Shown piece by piece: positions 43,269 through 53,152 of a stretch of DNA of 64,000 nt. Made by a program: the position numbers and the translations under genes. The DNA comes from Choristoneura fumiferana (taxonomy: Eukaryota; Arthropoda; Insecta; Lepidoptera; Tortricidae), in the NCBI RefSeq assembly GCF_025370935.1, contig NC_133491.1:3002960-3066959 (forward strand), written 5' to 3'. The notes under the pieces were generated by a model. That model saw nothing but the letters and a program-made list of their open reading frames with translations, did no database searches and was not told the DNA's origin. Position 1 is the first letter of the stretch. Every line of letters starts with the position of its first letter.

Positions 43269-43467
43269 CCTCCTGGGCCCTGACTTTTTTTAACAGATAG
43301 TGCCCGACCTAGACGTGGTTCAACAGTTTTTTTATTTGTGTCTTTAAATATTTGAAAGTACTTAAAATTATTTATTCAATGAACAATTTGTACTTTATAA
43401 AGTACATTTGGCCGTTATTCTTAGTGTTAATTGGTCCTTCATAACGAACGGGAGGGGCCCACGAGGT
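43269..43467. mobile_element. TTAA-flanked 199-bp MITE (piggyBac-like)
   Basis: TTAA (43265) precedes CCTCCTGGGCCC and TTAA (43468) follows GGGCCCACGAGGT. The termini are inverted with a CC/GG start. A TTAA duplication and CCY termini are the piggyBac hallmark, so it may be a small non-autonomous relative. Confidence 0.5.
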
Positions 43468-43471
43468 TTAA

Positions 43472-44233
43472 TCAACACGTTCTATTCATCTTTGTGCAGA
43501 TGATAAAAACACTTTGTATTTATTGAAATACAGAACTTCTCTTTCTAAACTATCTTCCTCTTCCACAACTTTTATTACTAAAAGAGGAACAGTCCGAAAT
43601 TTTATTCTTCCACGATGGTGAAGCCGCGAGCACAAGCTGGCAATCATATTAATTGCTCAAATTAAATTAAAAAAATCCATAATATACCATTCGTAAACTA
43701 GATACAAGAAACTTCACACCGCTAAAGCATTCAGTTATTTTAATAAACAAATATTTTAAAATCAATAACGCCGACGACTCAATTAACCTTAATTCAGTTC
43801 CGGTTAAGATGCCGCTCGAGATCAACTTTAACCCGTTCCCTTACGTCTTTACATTTTCTTAATTTTACTAAAACTATACAAGGTTTAAAAAAAACCCAAT
43901 GTTTCGGTAGATGATTCGGTTAGTATTTTGACCACTCCTGTAATTATTTTTTTTAGGACTTTTTAAAGTCTTTATTCCCAGTGTGTATGTTTAATTTTTA
44001 ATAGTAATTAGTGAGTTAGGATCCAATTTACACTATTCGTCGTAAAAATATAACTTTGAGTACTTGGTATCCGATGTACATATAAGTACATAAGGGTGTT
44101 CAGCTATACAAACTCAATAATCTGCTGAAAATTCAGGGGAGTCACTAAAAATGGCATACGAAAAAAATCTTAACAAATACTTTAACTTTCATGTCTCTGG
44201 TATAATGCCCATGGCATTGTGATATCTTAAAAT
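43472..44233. other. AT-rich non-coding stretch
   Basis: No gene or recognised repeat. Confidence 0.4.
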
Positions 44234-44235
44234 AA

Positions 44236-44500
44236 ATAAATAAAATAAATATCACGGGACAATTCACACCAATTGACCTAGTCCCAAAGTAAGCTCAGCA
44301 AAGCTTGTGTTATGGGTACTAAGCAACGGATAAATATAATTATATAGATATAGACACATACTTAAATATATATTAAACACCCAAGACCCGAGAACAAACA
44401 TTCGTATTTTTTATACAAACATCTGCCCCGACACGGGAATCGAACCCGGGACCTCAAGCTTCGTAGTGAGCTTCTCTAACCACTAGGCCATCTGGTCGTC
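44236..44500 (-). repeat. Metulj-type SINE, full length
   Basis: On the minus strand it has head GACCAGATGGCCTAGTGGTT, B box GGTCCCGGGTTCGATTCCCG, body GGGTCTTGGGTGTTTAATAT and tail CACGTGATATTTATTTATTT-like end. A/B boxes mark a tRNA-derived Pol III promoter. Other copies: 54895-55120, 63300-63495 (tail), 10132-10250 (tail), 5653-5760. Confidence 0.9.
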
Positions 44501-44648
44501 GTCGTGGTGGTGGTGTCTTGTAAAACACTTGAGATAAAATTGTTAACTAGCTCCCAAAATGTAAATCTTGCCAAAAATAGGTCATTGCCATATCCGAATC
44601 AAGTTCTGATGCTTTGCTCCAAAAAGGACGTGACAGTTATTTACTCAT

Positions 44649-44748
44649 NNNNNNNNNNNNNNNNNNNNNNNNNNNNNNNNNNNNNNNNNNNNNNNNNNNN
44701 NNNNNNNNNNNNNNNNNNNNNNNNNNNNNNNNNNNNNNNNNNNNNNNN
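44649..44748. other. 100-N assembly gap
   Basis: Exactly 100 N bases, the usual size for a gap of unknown length. The sequence after it starts inside a transposase gene, so the 5' part of that copy and possibly more is missing. Confidence 1.
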
Positions 44749-45385
44749 GACCTATGTCCATCTCAACTATAGAGTTAAAAAGTCCTGGCAAGGCCCGTCA
44801 AACAGTGGTGTGTCAGAGAAAATTTCACCAGGTAAAAGATTATTGTAGTCCACCATGCTGGTTCAGAAAATGGCTTTGTTCCCAATGCACTCCTGGTATT
44901 CAGCACCAAATCAAAAATGGCTGATTACCACCACGATATGAATTCGGAAAATATCACAAAATGGCTGAAAGAAAAACTTATCCCAAATTTGAGTGTGCAG
45001 TCTGTTATTGTAATGGACATTGCAAGCTACTATGTGAAACAAGTTAATAAAGCACCTACAATGCAAAATTTAAAAGCCACATTACGGGAATGGCTTTGTA
45101 GCAAAACCATCCCGTTCGAGGAATCTTTTACAAAGGCAGAACTATTATGCCTACCACTACCAGTGTATGAACAGAAGAGCTATTGAACGAAAATGGTCAT
45201 GAAGTCCTTAAGCTTCCTCCATATCACTGTGAACTTAATCTATTGAGATGATATGGAGTCTGGCCAAGAGTGAAAGTGACTGATGACACAGAATTTTTAT
45301 GAAGATTGAATACTTGGAATCAGACCTAGAATAAAAGTATTTTAAATTGAGTTGTTTTCCTTTGTTTCCACCTTCTTTGCATATC
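44749..45385 (+). pseudogene. Tc1/mariner-type transposase, truncated second copy
   Basis: From the gap edge it matches the 51154-52128 gene almost base for base: TYVHLNYRVKKSWQGPS, then MADYHHDMNSENITKWLKEK, VIVMDIASYYVKQVNKAP. Differences are inactivating. MDNASYHV has become MDIASYYV, one frame change lies near 44848, the INENKP segment is deleted near 45150, and about 160 bp of the C-terminal region are deleted near 45262-45290. The 3' tail (TTTGCATATCCCATTGTGTT) is shared. It is older or more decayed than the other copy and interrupts an unrelated family fragment at its right edge. Confidence 0.9.
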
Positions 45386-45399
45386 CCATTGTGTTGACT

Positions 45400-45745
45400 T
45401 AATTCCACGTAGCATCAAACGAGTGCATTTCTTGAGCGATGGCCCTGTCACGCAGTACCGTAATAAAACGATTTTTTTATAATGGCAACCAAACTGAAGA
45501 AATTCCAGATATTTAGAACTTCACATGGAACTACACCGAAAGTGGCCATGGCAAAGGCGCACCGGATGGTATCGGATAATCGGAGCAACTTGCAAAAGAA
45601 CAGCTGATTTTGTGTTGATTCTGGAAGCGACATCAATAATATTGATCAGTTTGTTAAAGTAATAAGAGCGATGCCTTAGCATCACATGTATCGCAATCGA
45701 CGGAAACATCCAGGCAAATGCGCACCTATTCAGTTATGTTAGCGA
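45400..45745 (+). pseudogene. Fragment of the DGPVTQYRNKT uncharacterised family
   Basis: In frame from 45419: RVHFLSDGPVTQYRNKTIFY, then in shifted frames TWNYTESGHGKGAPDGIG, KRTADFVL and GSDINNIDQFVKVIRAMP. SDGPxTQYRNKT and GHGKGAPDGIG recur in a large family of uncharacterised invertebrate proteins that I know from insect and cnidarian proteomes. A transposase origin has been my assumption, not shown here. Several stops and frame changes make it a fossil. Confidence 0.6.
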
Positions 45746-46495
45746 AATAACGTTACGCCAATTATTTTATGCGAATTAATATAGACCCCCTGCAATAATG
45801 TGGTAGGTATTCACCAACATTTTCTCTCTTTATTTATATTTCACTTTTTCCGATAACTCAGCAGGCATTACAATTCATAAAATTAAATGTATATCTTGTG
45901 ACCTGAAATCTAAATAACTTTCTTTATTTTGATTTTACTGCGGTTTTAGAACAACACAAAAAACATAACAAATTTCAATGAATAGGATTTTATTTTTAAT
46001 TAACTTTTTAAACGGTGTGTTTTGAATTTGCACAAAGTGATAAATTTTGGAGCAGAAAAATACACTTCAAAACGATTTATTCGTATTGTACCTTTATAAG
46101 TGACTCTAACTATTATTATTTTACATGTAATTAAGCAAGAATTAGTATTTTGATTAAATATTAACATGAAATTAATTAACTACTACAATAGCATAACACC
46201 ATAAGTTTCTGAACGCATCATAATGACTTCTCATTTTAATTTAAAGAAAAAAAGTTGGATCCCGCGATATTGCGTGACGTTCGTAATTCAAAATCACTTT
46301 CCACGCTAGCGGATAAAATAGACTTTTGGGCGCAGATTTTGAGCTATAAAATAAGCCTTTCCTAGCCGGTGAGGTGAAAAATATATGTGTGTAACAGAGT
46401 GCTCAAATTGATGATACAAAATGAGTGTTTCTGACTCGGTTAACGATTGAGATTAGCGCAATCACAGTCGACACTTATTCAACGTTTTATGAACT
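45746..46495. other. Upstream region of the recombinase gene
   Basis: AT-rich. GCTATAAAATAAGCC at 46343-46357 is TATA-like, about 140 bp before an acceptor-like AACTTTTAG|GT at 46500. No coding region. Confidence 0.35.
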
Positions 46496-46499
46496 TTTA

Positions 46500-48568
46500 G
46501 GTACAAACACCGAGTACAGCAACCGATGAAAACCGACAGAAGTCTGCTCGCATCAGGACCAAGGACTTTTGCTTCTTTTGTGAGACTGGAGTTTTAAACA
46601 TTGCAAGACATATAATTCGTAACCATGCGTTGGAAGCTGAGGTACAAAAAATTCTATCATACCCTAAGAAAAGTTGTACTCGCAAAAAATCTTCTAACAC
46701 AATTTACGTAAAAAGGGAAATTACATAGCAAATGTCTCGAAATGTGTAAAGCCCATGAAAAAAAGCGACCTACACAATGATTACTTACCGTGCGAAAACT
46801 GTTAAGGCTTTTACTCGCGGAAGCAGTTATGGAAGCATAAAAAGTATTGTCAACCAATGTCTAAAACATCTCATTCACAAGTTGAAGCGCAAAACTTTAT
46901 GCTGCGAAATCTGAATGTAGACAAAAAACTCAAGGAGGAAGTGTTTTGTAAAATGAGGCCAGACCGCGTTTCTTTAGAAGCTAAGAAAGACTCTTTGATT
47001 TGTGCGTTTGGTGCGCAATATCTACGCATACACCGGGAAAAACATTTTATAAATGTTACCTCGCGTAAGATGCGTGAGCTAGCCAAGTTATTCATCGAAT
47101 TAAAGAAATTGAAGCCTGGACTTAAAGACCTAATGGATGCTTTAAAACCTCAAAACTACGATATAATTATCACAGCCACTAAAAAAGTTGCAAGTTACGA
47201 TGATAAATTAGATCGCTATGGTGCCCCTACTTACGCCATGAATATCAGCACCAGTCTCAAACAGTGCTGTAATATAGCTATTATGAACATCTTAAAGTCC
47301 GGTAGTAGAGTACAAACTGCGACAATGCAAGCAGATGTTAAGACATTAATTCAGCTTATTGAGGCAAACTGGAAGTTCGATGTCTCCAGTCAAGCATGCA
47401 GCGACTTGAATCTAAAAAAATGGAACAAAGTAACTATGGTTCCCTTAGCAAGTGACCTTAAACTTTTAAAAGATCACCTTTGCGAAAAGGCCAAAACTGC
47501 GGCATCTAAATTAAGTCTTGTCGACTCAACTGATGTAGAAGCGTATATTACTTTGACGGAAACAGTCTATTGTCGCGTGATACTTTTAAACAGAAGAAGA
47601 CCTGGCGAACTGCAAAGACTGTTACTCAGCACGTACCAGGAGTGCAGAAATGAAAATAACGCGTATGAAGAATTTTATCGCGCCATTTCTGCCACTGAAA
47701 AACTATTAATCAATAGTTTCAAACGCATTGTGATAAGAGGCAAAAGAGGACGAGGTGTGCCAGTTTTGTTCACTGAGGATACTCAAAGAGATATAGACTT
47801 GCTGCAGTATGTTAGACGTATGTATATACCCGATACAAACAACTTTTTGTTCGCCAAACCTGGATGTGAAACTCCATTATGTGGTTACAAAGTTTTGGAG
47901 AAATATGCTAAAACATGTGGTGCAAAAAATCCCAAAGCTATTACTAAGACAAAGCTACGAAAACATTTGGCGACGCTTACTCAGATGTTGAACTTAAAAG
48001 ATTCAGACATCGAACAACTAGCAAATTTTATGGGACATACGCAAGCCGTACATAGACAAAACTACCTGATGATGTTTATCAAACGGCCAAAATATCCAAG
48101 CTGCTGTTACTTATGGAGAACGGTCAAGTTGACAGTTACAAAGGTAAAGCTTTGGATGACATAGATCTGGATTTAGAACAGGATTTATTACAAGAAACAA
48201 TGAATGACAACGAAAATGATGATATAATACCGGACGAAGATCTCCATGATATGCTCTCTAGCGAGTTGAATACTGACATTGGAACAACCGGCAAAGAAGT
48301 CAATCTACCCCTTCACGATGTTACCAATGCCAACACACCATGTATACCAGCCGTAGTTACAGCAAAGAAAAAAAGAAATCTAGTACCTTGGACGTCGGAA
48401 CAAAAAAAAATCGTACCAGCTTTTTTTAGCAAACATATAAAAACTAAGCGTCCACCAAAACGTTACGAATGTGATGAACTTCGCGGTCTGCATCCTGATG
48501 TTCTCCATAACAAAGACTGGCTAAAAATTAAAGTTTTCGTTCAAAACACATACACTAAAAAATCATAA
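46500..48568 (+). pseudogene. Crypton-like tyrosine recombinase with zinc fingers
   Basis: The main frame 46857-48164 contains a C-terminal tyrosine-recombinase domain. LLNRRRPGELQRL gives the box I arginine (about residue 247), VIRGKRGRGVPVLF the beta-hairpin lysine (about 296), TKLRKHLATL the second arginine (about 368, with Thr where HxxR has His), FMGHT the histidine (394) and HRQNY the nucleophile (Tyr 403). Upstream, 46533-46630 reads a C2H2-like DFCFFCETGVLNIARHIIRN-H. Another finger (CENC...GFYSRKQLWKHKKYC) is split by a TAA at 46803. A frame change near 46735 and one at 48071, just after the Tyr, also break the gene. The last part continues in another frame to 48568 (VYQTAKISKLLLLMENGQVD, an acidic stretch, then LRGLHPDVLHNKDWLKIKVF). 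Cryptons are YR-bearing DNA transposons without terminal repeats, and similar zinc-finger YR proteins occur widely in insects. As written it cannot make a full protein, yet the 435-codon core is open. Confidence 0.75.
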
Positions 48569-48626
48569 TCTAATCTAATTACTGTTGATGATCTGGAACT
48601 TATATGTATTTTTTTGTTATGTAGAT

Positions 48627-48692
48627 CGGTCATTCTCGTATTTGGTGACCTCAGCCTACTTAGGCTGAGGTCAACAAATGTGAGAAGAACCG
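48627..48692. repeat. 66-bp hairpin, 31-bp arms
   Basis: 48627-48657 pairs with 48662-48692 at 26 of 31 positions. The inner 12 bp are perfect (TGACCTCAGCCT, loop ACTT, AGGCTGAGGTCA). It lies 59 bp after the last recombinase-frame stop and just before the 186-bp tandem repeat. Confidence 0.8.
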
Positions 48693-48696
48693 AGGT

Positions 48697-49068
48697 GATA
48701 CGGATAATAATTTAAGAATTTTGATCAAAGTAATTGTAAGTCACAGGCAGCAAAAAGGATATACGGACGTCAGATTATCTTTAATGGTTTATATCCTACG
48801 ACTAATGACGTCCATATATAATCGATGTCACCAGAGTTATACATATAAAACATACGGACGTCAGATTACCATTAAAGGTCTTGATACGGATAATAATTTA
48901 AGAATTTTGATCAAAGTAATTGTAAGTCACAGGCAGCAAAAGGGATATACGGACGTCAGATTATCTTTAATGGTTTATATCCTACGACTAATGACGTCCA
49001 TATATAATCGATGTCACCAGATATATACATATAAAACATACGGACGCCAGATTACCATTAAAGGTCTA
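48697..49068 (+). repeat. Two tandem 186-bp units with 91-95-bp sub-repeats
   Basis: 48697-48882 and 48883-49068 are almost identical (GATACGGATAATAATTTAAG ... ATTACCATTAAAGGTC). Inside, ATACGGACGTCAGATTA recurs at 48761, 48852, 48947 and 49038. Inverted pieces (GACTAATGACGTCCATATA, TATTACGTCCGTATAA) also occur. It lies directly upstream of the second piggyBac gene. The 128-codon open frame across it is repetitive and not a gene. Confidence 0.85.
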
Positions 49069-49159
49069 TGTCCCAAGTCCTATTACGTCCGTATAATCCC
49101 TATATAGGTATAATCAAGTACAGAATGTTGGTAAAAGTAGGTAATACCTAAAGTTATGC

Positions 49160-50650
49160 AGTGGTATATGGGTGATTCTACGTTTCAACCGCAGTCAGTC
49201 CCCCGCTCGCATTATTATCAAAGAAAGAATTTTTCAAATTGATGACGGGGAGCAGGGTAGCGTGGCGCCGATCAACGAGGAGTGGACTCTGCATCGTCCA
49301 GTAACTGCACGCCGTGCTCCAATTTTTAAAGGCGAACAGGAATGCCGCGTTCCCGAGGATGCCTCAACGCCTTACGATTTTTTAAAACTTTTATTTTCAA
49401 TCGAAATTTTGGAAGAAATTGTCAAAAGCACCAACGATTTCGCAACTACTATGCTACAAGGACGAGTTAGTAACGCAATTTTAAAATGGAAATCACTGGA
49501 TGTCCCTGAATTTTTGACGTTTTTAGGTATTTTATTTCAAATGGGAACAGTAAAAGTGAATAGATATTCAGATTACTGGAGTAAAGATTATCTTTTAAAC
49601 TTATTTGCTAAAAAAATTATGTCTCGCAATAGATTTCTGTTAATCGTTCGATGTTTGAAATTTGGACTCGTTGATGGAATATTTAAATGAAAAAATGTAT
49701 AATTTATACTCTCCTGGCGAGAATTTAACAATTGACGAATCCATGATATTATGTCGAGGTCGTAGTGGCTTCAGACAATATTTAATAGGCAAACGACACA
49801 AATTTGGGATTAAATTATATATGTTAGCCGATCCGTGTGACCTAGCACTCCGATTGCACATGTATAAAGGTAAAAGGACGACGAAGTAGGGGGGCGAGGC
49901 CACACGGATAAAGTAGTGTGCAAACTTTTCAATAAATATTTTAACACTGGACGCCATTTATACATGGACAATTTTTATAACAGCGTAGAGTGATCAACAT
50001 TTTTAGTACGTAATGTCACAAATGTCACGGGCACCCTTAGGGCTAACAGAAAAGGAAACCCTGCAGTTGTTTGCACTAATAAGCTAAGGAAAGGTGGTAG
50101 TATCTTCAGATACAACAGTATCGTCTGTGTTTGCAAGTGGCGCGATAAGCGCGACGTCTTGTCTATCAGCACCAAACATTCTCCAGAATTGATACCGGTA
50201 ACGAATAAAAGGGGCCAAATGATTTTGAAACCTGAAATTGTGGTGGAATACAATAAATTTATGAGTGGTGTTGATAGACATGACCAAATGCTATCTTATT
50301 ATACTTGTGAACACAAGACGATGCGGTGGTACAAAAAAGTAGGCATTCATATTTTTCAAATGATGCTTTTAAATTTGTACAATAAAAAAATGAAAAAAAT
50401 AGCATATCACTCATTTCGGCGATCAGTAATTTCTGAATTATTACCACCTCCAACAGTGAGCGTCAGTCATGCTATTCACCTCCCAAAGCATTTGCCTAAA
50501 GATCTCAACGGCAATACTAAACGACGACGGTGCAAACACTGTTGGAATTCTACACACAAACGCAAAATACTTTATGCTACTGTCCGGATTGCCCGAATGA
50601 ACTAGGCCTCTGCATGGAATGTTTTCGGACATATCATAATACTAAATAAA
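49160..50650 (+). pseudogene. Second piggyBac transposase pseudogene
   Basis: Frame 49172-49690 reads an N-terminal region and TPYDFLKLLFSIEILEEIV, FLGILFQMGTVKVNRYSDYW, MSRNRFLLIVRCLKFG. About 20 codons usual in the family are then missing, and the next frame reads YSPGENLTIDESMILCRGRS (first catalytic Asp) and HKFGIKLYMLADP. GRHLYMDNFYNS (second Asp) is legible near 49953 in another frame. From 50159, IVVEYNKFMSGVDRHDQMLS carries the third Asp. The C-terminal cysteine-rich domain RRRCKHCWNS, YYCPDCPNELGLCMECFRTY ends near 50650. There are at least four frame breaks. It is clearly different from the 2.7-5.2 kb copy. Confidence 0.9.
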
Positions 50651-50689
50651 TTACATATAATACGGTCATAGACACTCTTGTTCCCCATA

Positions 50690-50890
50690 CATAACCAAGT
50701 TCCATTACCAGCACTGGGAGAGGACAAATAGTTCGTTCCTACTACAAAACCGGGTTTTGGGGTAGGTTTTTTTTTTCTTTGTACAAAACCAACATCATGG
50801 CCGGTAATGTAAGAGGAAAAATAATTCATAGTACAATACCCGGTTTTGGAGTAAAATTCTTTAATGCCTTGTACAGAACAAGCTTCAGTA
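50690..50890 (+). repeat. Diverged direct repeat after piggyBac copy 2
   Basis: CTACAAAACCGGGTTTTGGG-GTAGG (about 50740) and GTACAATACCCGGTTTTGGA-GTAAA (about 50832) lie about 92 bp apart with similar surroundings (GAGAGGACAAATAGTTCG / GAGGAAAAATAATTCATA). They may be 3' subterminal repeats of the element. Confidence 0.5.
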
Positions 50891-51129
50891 ATAGTAGATT
50901 ATTGTCGTGGCCTGGAAGTAGGCAATTGCTGGCTGATCATGAGTATTAAACGGACGAGCTTGCGAGATATATATAATTGTTATAGTAGGTATAACAATTA
51001 TCTCCATAATTTATTTTTCCTTTGTTTCATTTCTCATTGATGATTTTGACATTTCCGCTATCAGAAACAAAATCAATGAGTTCTACATAGTAAAAAAAAC
51101 AGGTTCCTACACTGAGAATATTACTTACA

Positions 51130-52128
51130 GAACTCCGAGAAGCCATTGGATTTATGGGATGTCGAGAAACTTTAAGGCAAATACTGCTAAAAAATGGTTT
51201 TGAATTAAAAACAAATCAAAATGAAAGGTCAACACTTATTGAGCGGTTTGAAATATCGGCATGGAGACATAAGTATCTAAGAAAAATTGCAGAAAAAAGG
51301 GCAGAAGGAAAGCCTATAGTATATATGGATGAGACCTATGTCCATCTCAACTATAGAGTTAAAAAGTCCTGGCAAGGCCCGTCAACCAGTGGTGTGTCAG
51401 AGAAAATTTCACCAGGTAAAAGATATATTGTAGTCCATGCTGGTTCAGAAAATGGCTTTGTGCCCAATGCACTCCTGGTATTCAGCACCAAATCAAAAAT
51501 GGCTGATTACCACCACGATATGAATTCGGAAAATTTCACAAAATGGCTGAAAGAAAAACTTATCCCAAATTTGAGTGTGCCGTCTGTTATTGTAATGGAC
51601 AATGCAAGCTACCATGTGAAACAAGTTAATAAAGCACCTACAATGCAAAATTTAAAAGCCACATTACGGGAATGGCTTTGTAGCAAAAACATCCCGTTCG
51701 AGGAATCTTTCACAAAGGCAGAACTATTATGCCTAATTAATGAAAATAAACCACTACCAGTGTATGAAACAGAAGAGCTATTGAACGAAAATGGTCATGA
51801 AGTCCTTAAGCTTCCTCCATATCACTGTGACCTTAATCCTATTGAGATGATATGGAGTCTGGCCAAAAGAAGAGTAGCTAGTAGGAACATGGGAGTTCCT
51901 GCTTCTGAAATGGAAAACTTAATTAAAGAATGTTTTCACAGTGTCACAACAGAGGATTGGAAGAAATGCACAGACCATGTTCTAAGAATTGAAGAGCAAT
52001 ATCGAGTAAAAGACAATATATTGGAGAATGAGTTGGAACCATTCATAATCAATGTAGGTAGTGAAAGTGATACTGATGACACAGATTTTTATGAAGATAT
52101 TGAATACTTGGAATCAGACCTAGAATAA
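51130..52128 (+). CDS. IS630-Tc1-mariner transposase, long D-E spacing
   Basis: An acceptor (TTACTTACAG) precedes ELREAIGFMGCRETLRQILL. From the ATG at 51154 there are 324 open codons. YMDETYVH (Asp 59), VIVMDNASYH (Asp 149) and CDLNPIEMIWSLAK (Glu 231) form the DDE triad, with 81 residues between the second Asp and the Glu. Most of the superfamily has 34-41. An extra segment rich in KAP-x-TLREWLCSK and INENKPLPVY accounts for this, resembling the group described as DD82E (Sailor), a name I give from memory. The C-terminus is acidic (SESDTDDTDFYEDIEYLESD). The N-terminal helix-turn-helix exon is not seen, and the left inverted repeat could not be found, so the copy is probably 5'-truncated. 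The catalytic frame is intact. Confidence 0.85.
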   Translation, partial: ELREAIGFMGCRETLRQILLKNGFELKTNQNERSTLIERFEISAWRHKYLRKIAEKRAEGKPIVYMDETYVHLNYRVKKSWQGPSTSGVSEKISPGKRYIVVHAGSENGFVPNALLVFSTKSKMADYHHDMNSENFTKWLKEKLIPNLSVPSVIVMDNASYHVKQVNKAPTMQNLKATLREWLCSKNIPFEESFTKAELLCLINENKPLPVYETEELLNENGHEVLKLPPYHCDLNPIEMIWSLAKRRVASRNMGVPASEMENLIKECFHSVTTEDWKKCTDHVLRIEEQYRVKDNILENELEPFIINVGSESDTDDTDFYEDIEYLESDLE

Positions 52129-52144
52129 AAGTATTTTAAATTGA

Positions 52145-53144
52145 GTTGTTTTTCCTTTGTTTCCACCTTATTTTGCATATCCCATTGTGTTGACTAATAT
52201 TTTGACCTAGGTTGCGGGCCAGATGAAGGGCCGTATGTTATATATATTATGTACAAAAATACTCACACACGCACAGCTGCATACTTAATTAGTACTGTTT
52301 GATGTTATCTTATATTATGATTCAAATTTGAAAGTCGACACAATTCATTTGCAATGTCGTCTTTGATGTAGGTACGGTACCTACTTAAACATGACGTAGT
52401 CTGACTGTTATTATTTGAATCTGAAATAAAAATTAATTAAGTATAACAAGTATCAAATTAATTTATTCCATTCATTCACAGGATTACCAGTGTTAAAAGA
52501 AATTGTGACAGTTTTTATTTTCGTTAAAATGTGTGTTGCCAATCCTATATTTTTTATATTTGCCGCTATTTTCCATCGCCAACTTACGCTGGCCAGACTC
52601 TAGTAGAATGTTACGCTAGCTGTATTCAAAATCAGGAAGTACGCGCAGCATAAAGACAACTCGGATCTCTTATATATACGGATAATAACCGGTAGATAAA
52701 TTTGGTGATACGAGTGTACACATTTAAATTCCCTAGGGAAATCCAAGCTTATGCTTAATTAGGAGAAAGAGATGCAAGCGTATCTGTCACGTCGTTCAAG
52801 GTCATATTTTCTATCTTCAAGCCCTGTCCAAGCTTGCACTATCCAGTGTCTATATAATATAACGTCCTTCGGGATCTCGGTAAGAGTGGATAGTTGTAGT
52901 TTATTAAAATTTTGTTTCTATTATTGTTTGGTGGATTATAAACACACAACAACAAATTAACGTAATAGTATTTAGCAAGTGGTACGCATGAAGGTCCTGC
53001 TCTTTATTTTAAGTCACACTTGTTGCTGTATGAGCCTAGTTCCCTTTGTCTTTCTCTTAAAGAAAGACACCGAAAAAAATAAGTCGTTGAATAGAAAGCA
53101 AAACCTATGACCCAACCTAACCGACCATACGTTAATATCTCTTA
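52145..53144. other. Non-coding stretch
   Basis: The shared 3' tail of the Tc1/mariner-type copy runs to about 52195 (CCCATTGTGTTGACTAAT). Beyond it I see no gene or recognised repeat. Confidence 0.4.
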
Positions 53145-53152
53145 GTAGTCTG

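Noticed and set aside
44400..44500. tRNA-like A and B boxes at several places (44.4, 22.8, 25.4, 34.0, 39.9, 40.9, 54.9 kb)
   Set aside because: Each is the head of a dispersed SINE with a shared tail; none folds as a complete cloverleaf with its own anticodon arm, so no tRNA gene is called.
48697..49068. CRISPR-like regular repeats
   Set aside because: The units are adjacent near-identical tandem copies without unique spacers, in an insect genome.
48721..49107. 128-codon open frame
   Set aside because: It only exists because the 186-bp tandem unit is open in one frame; the peptide repeats itself and matches no family.
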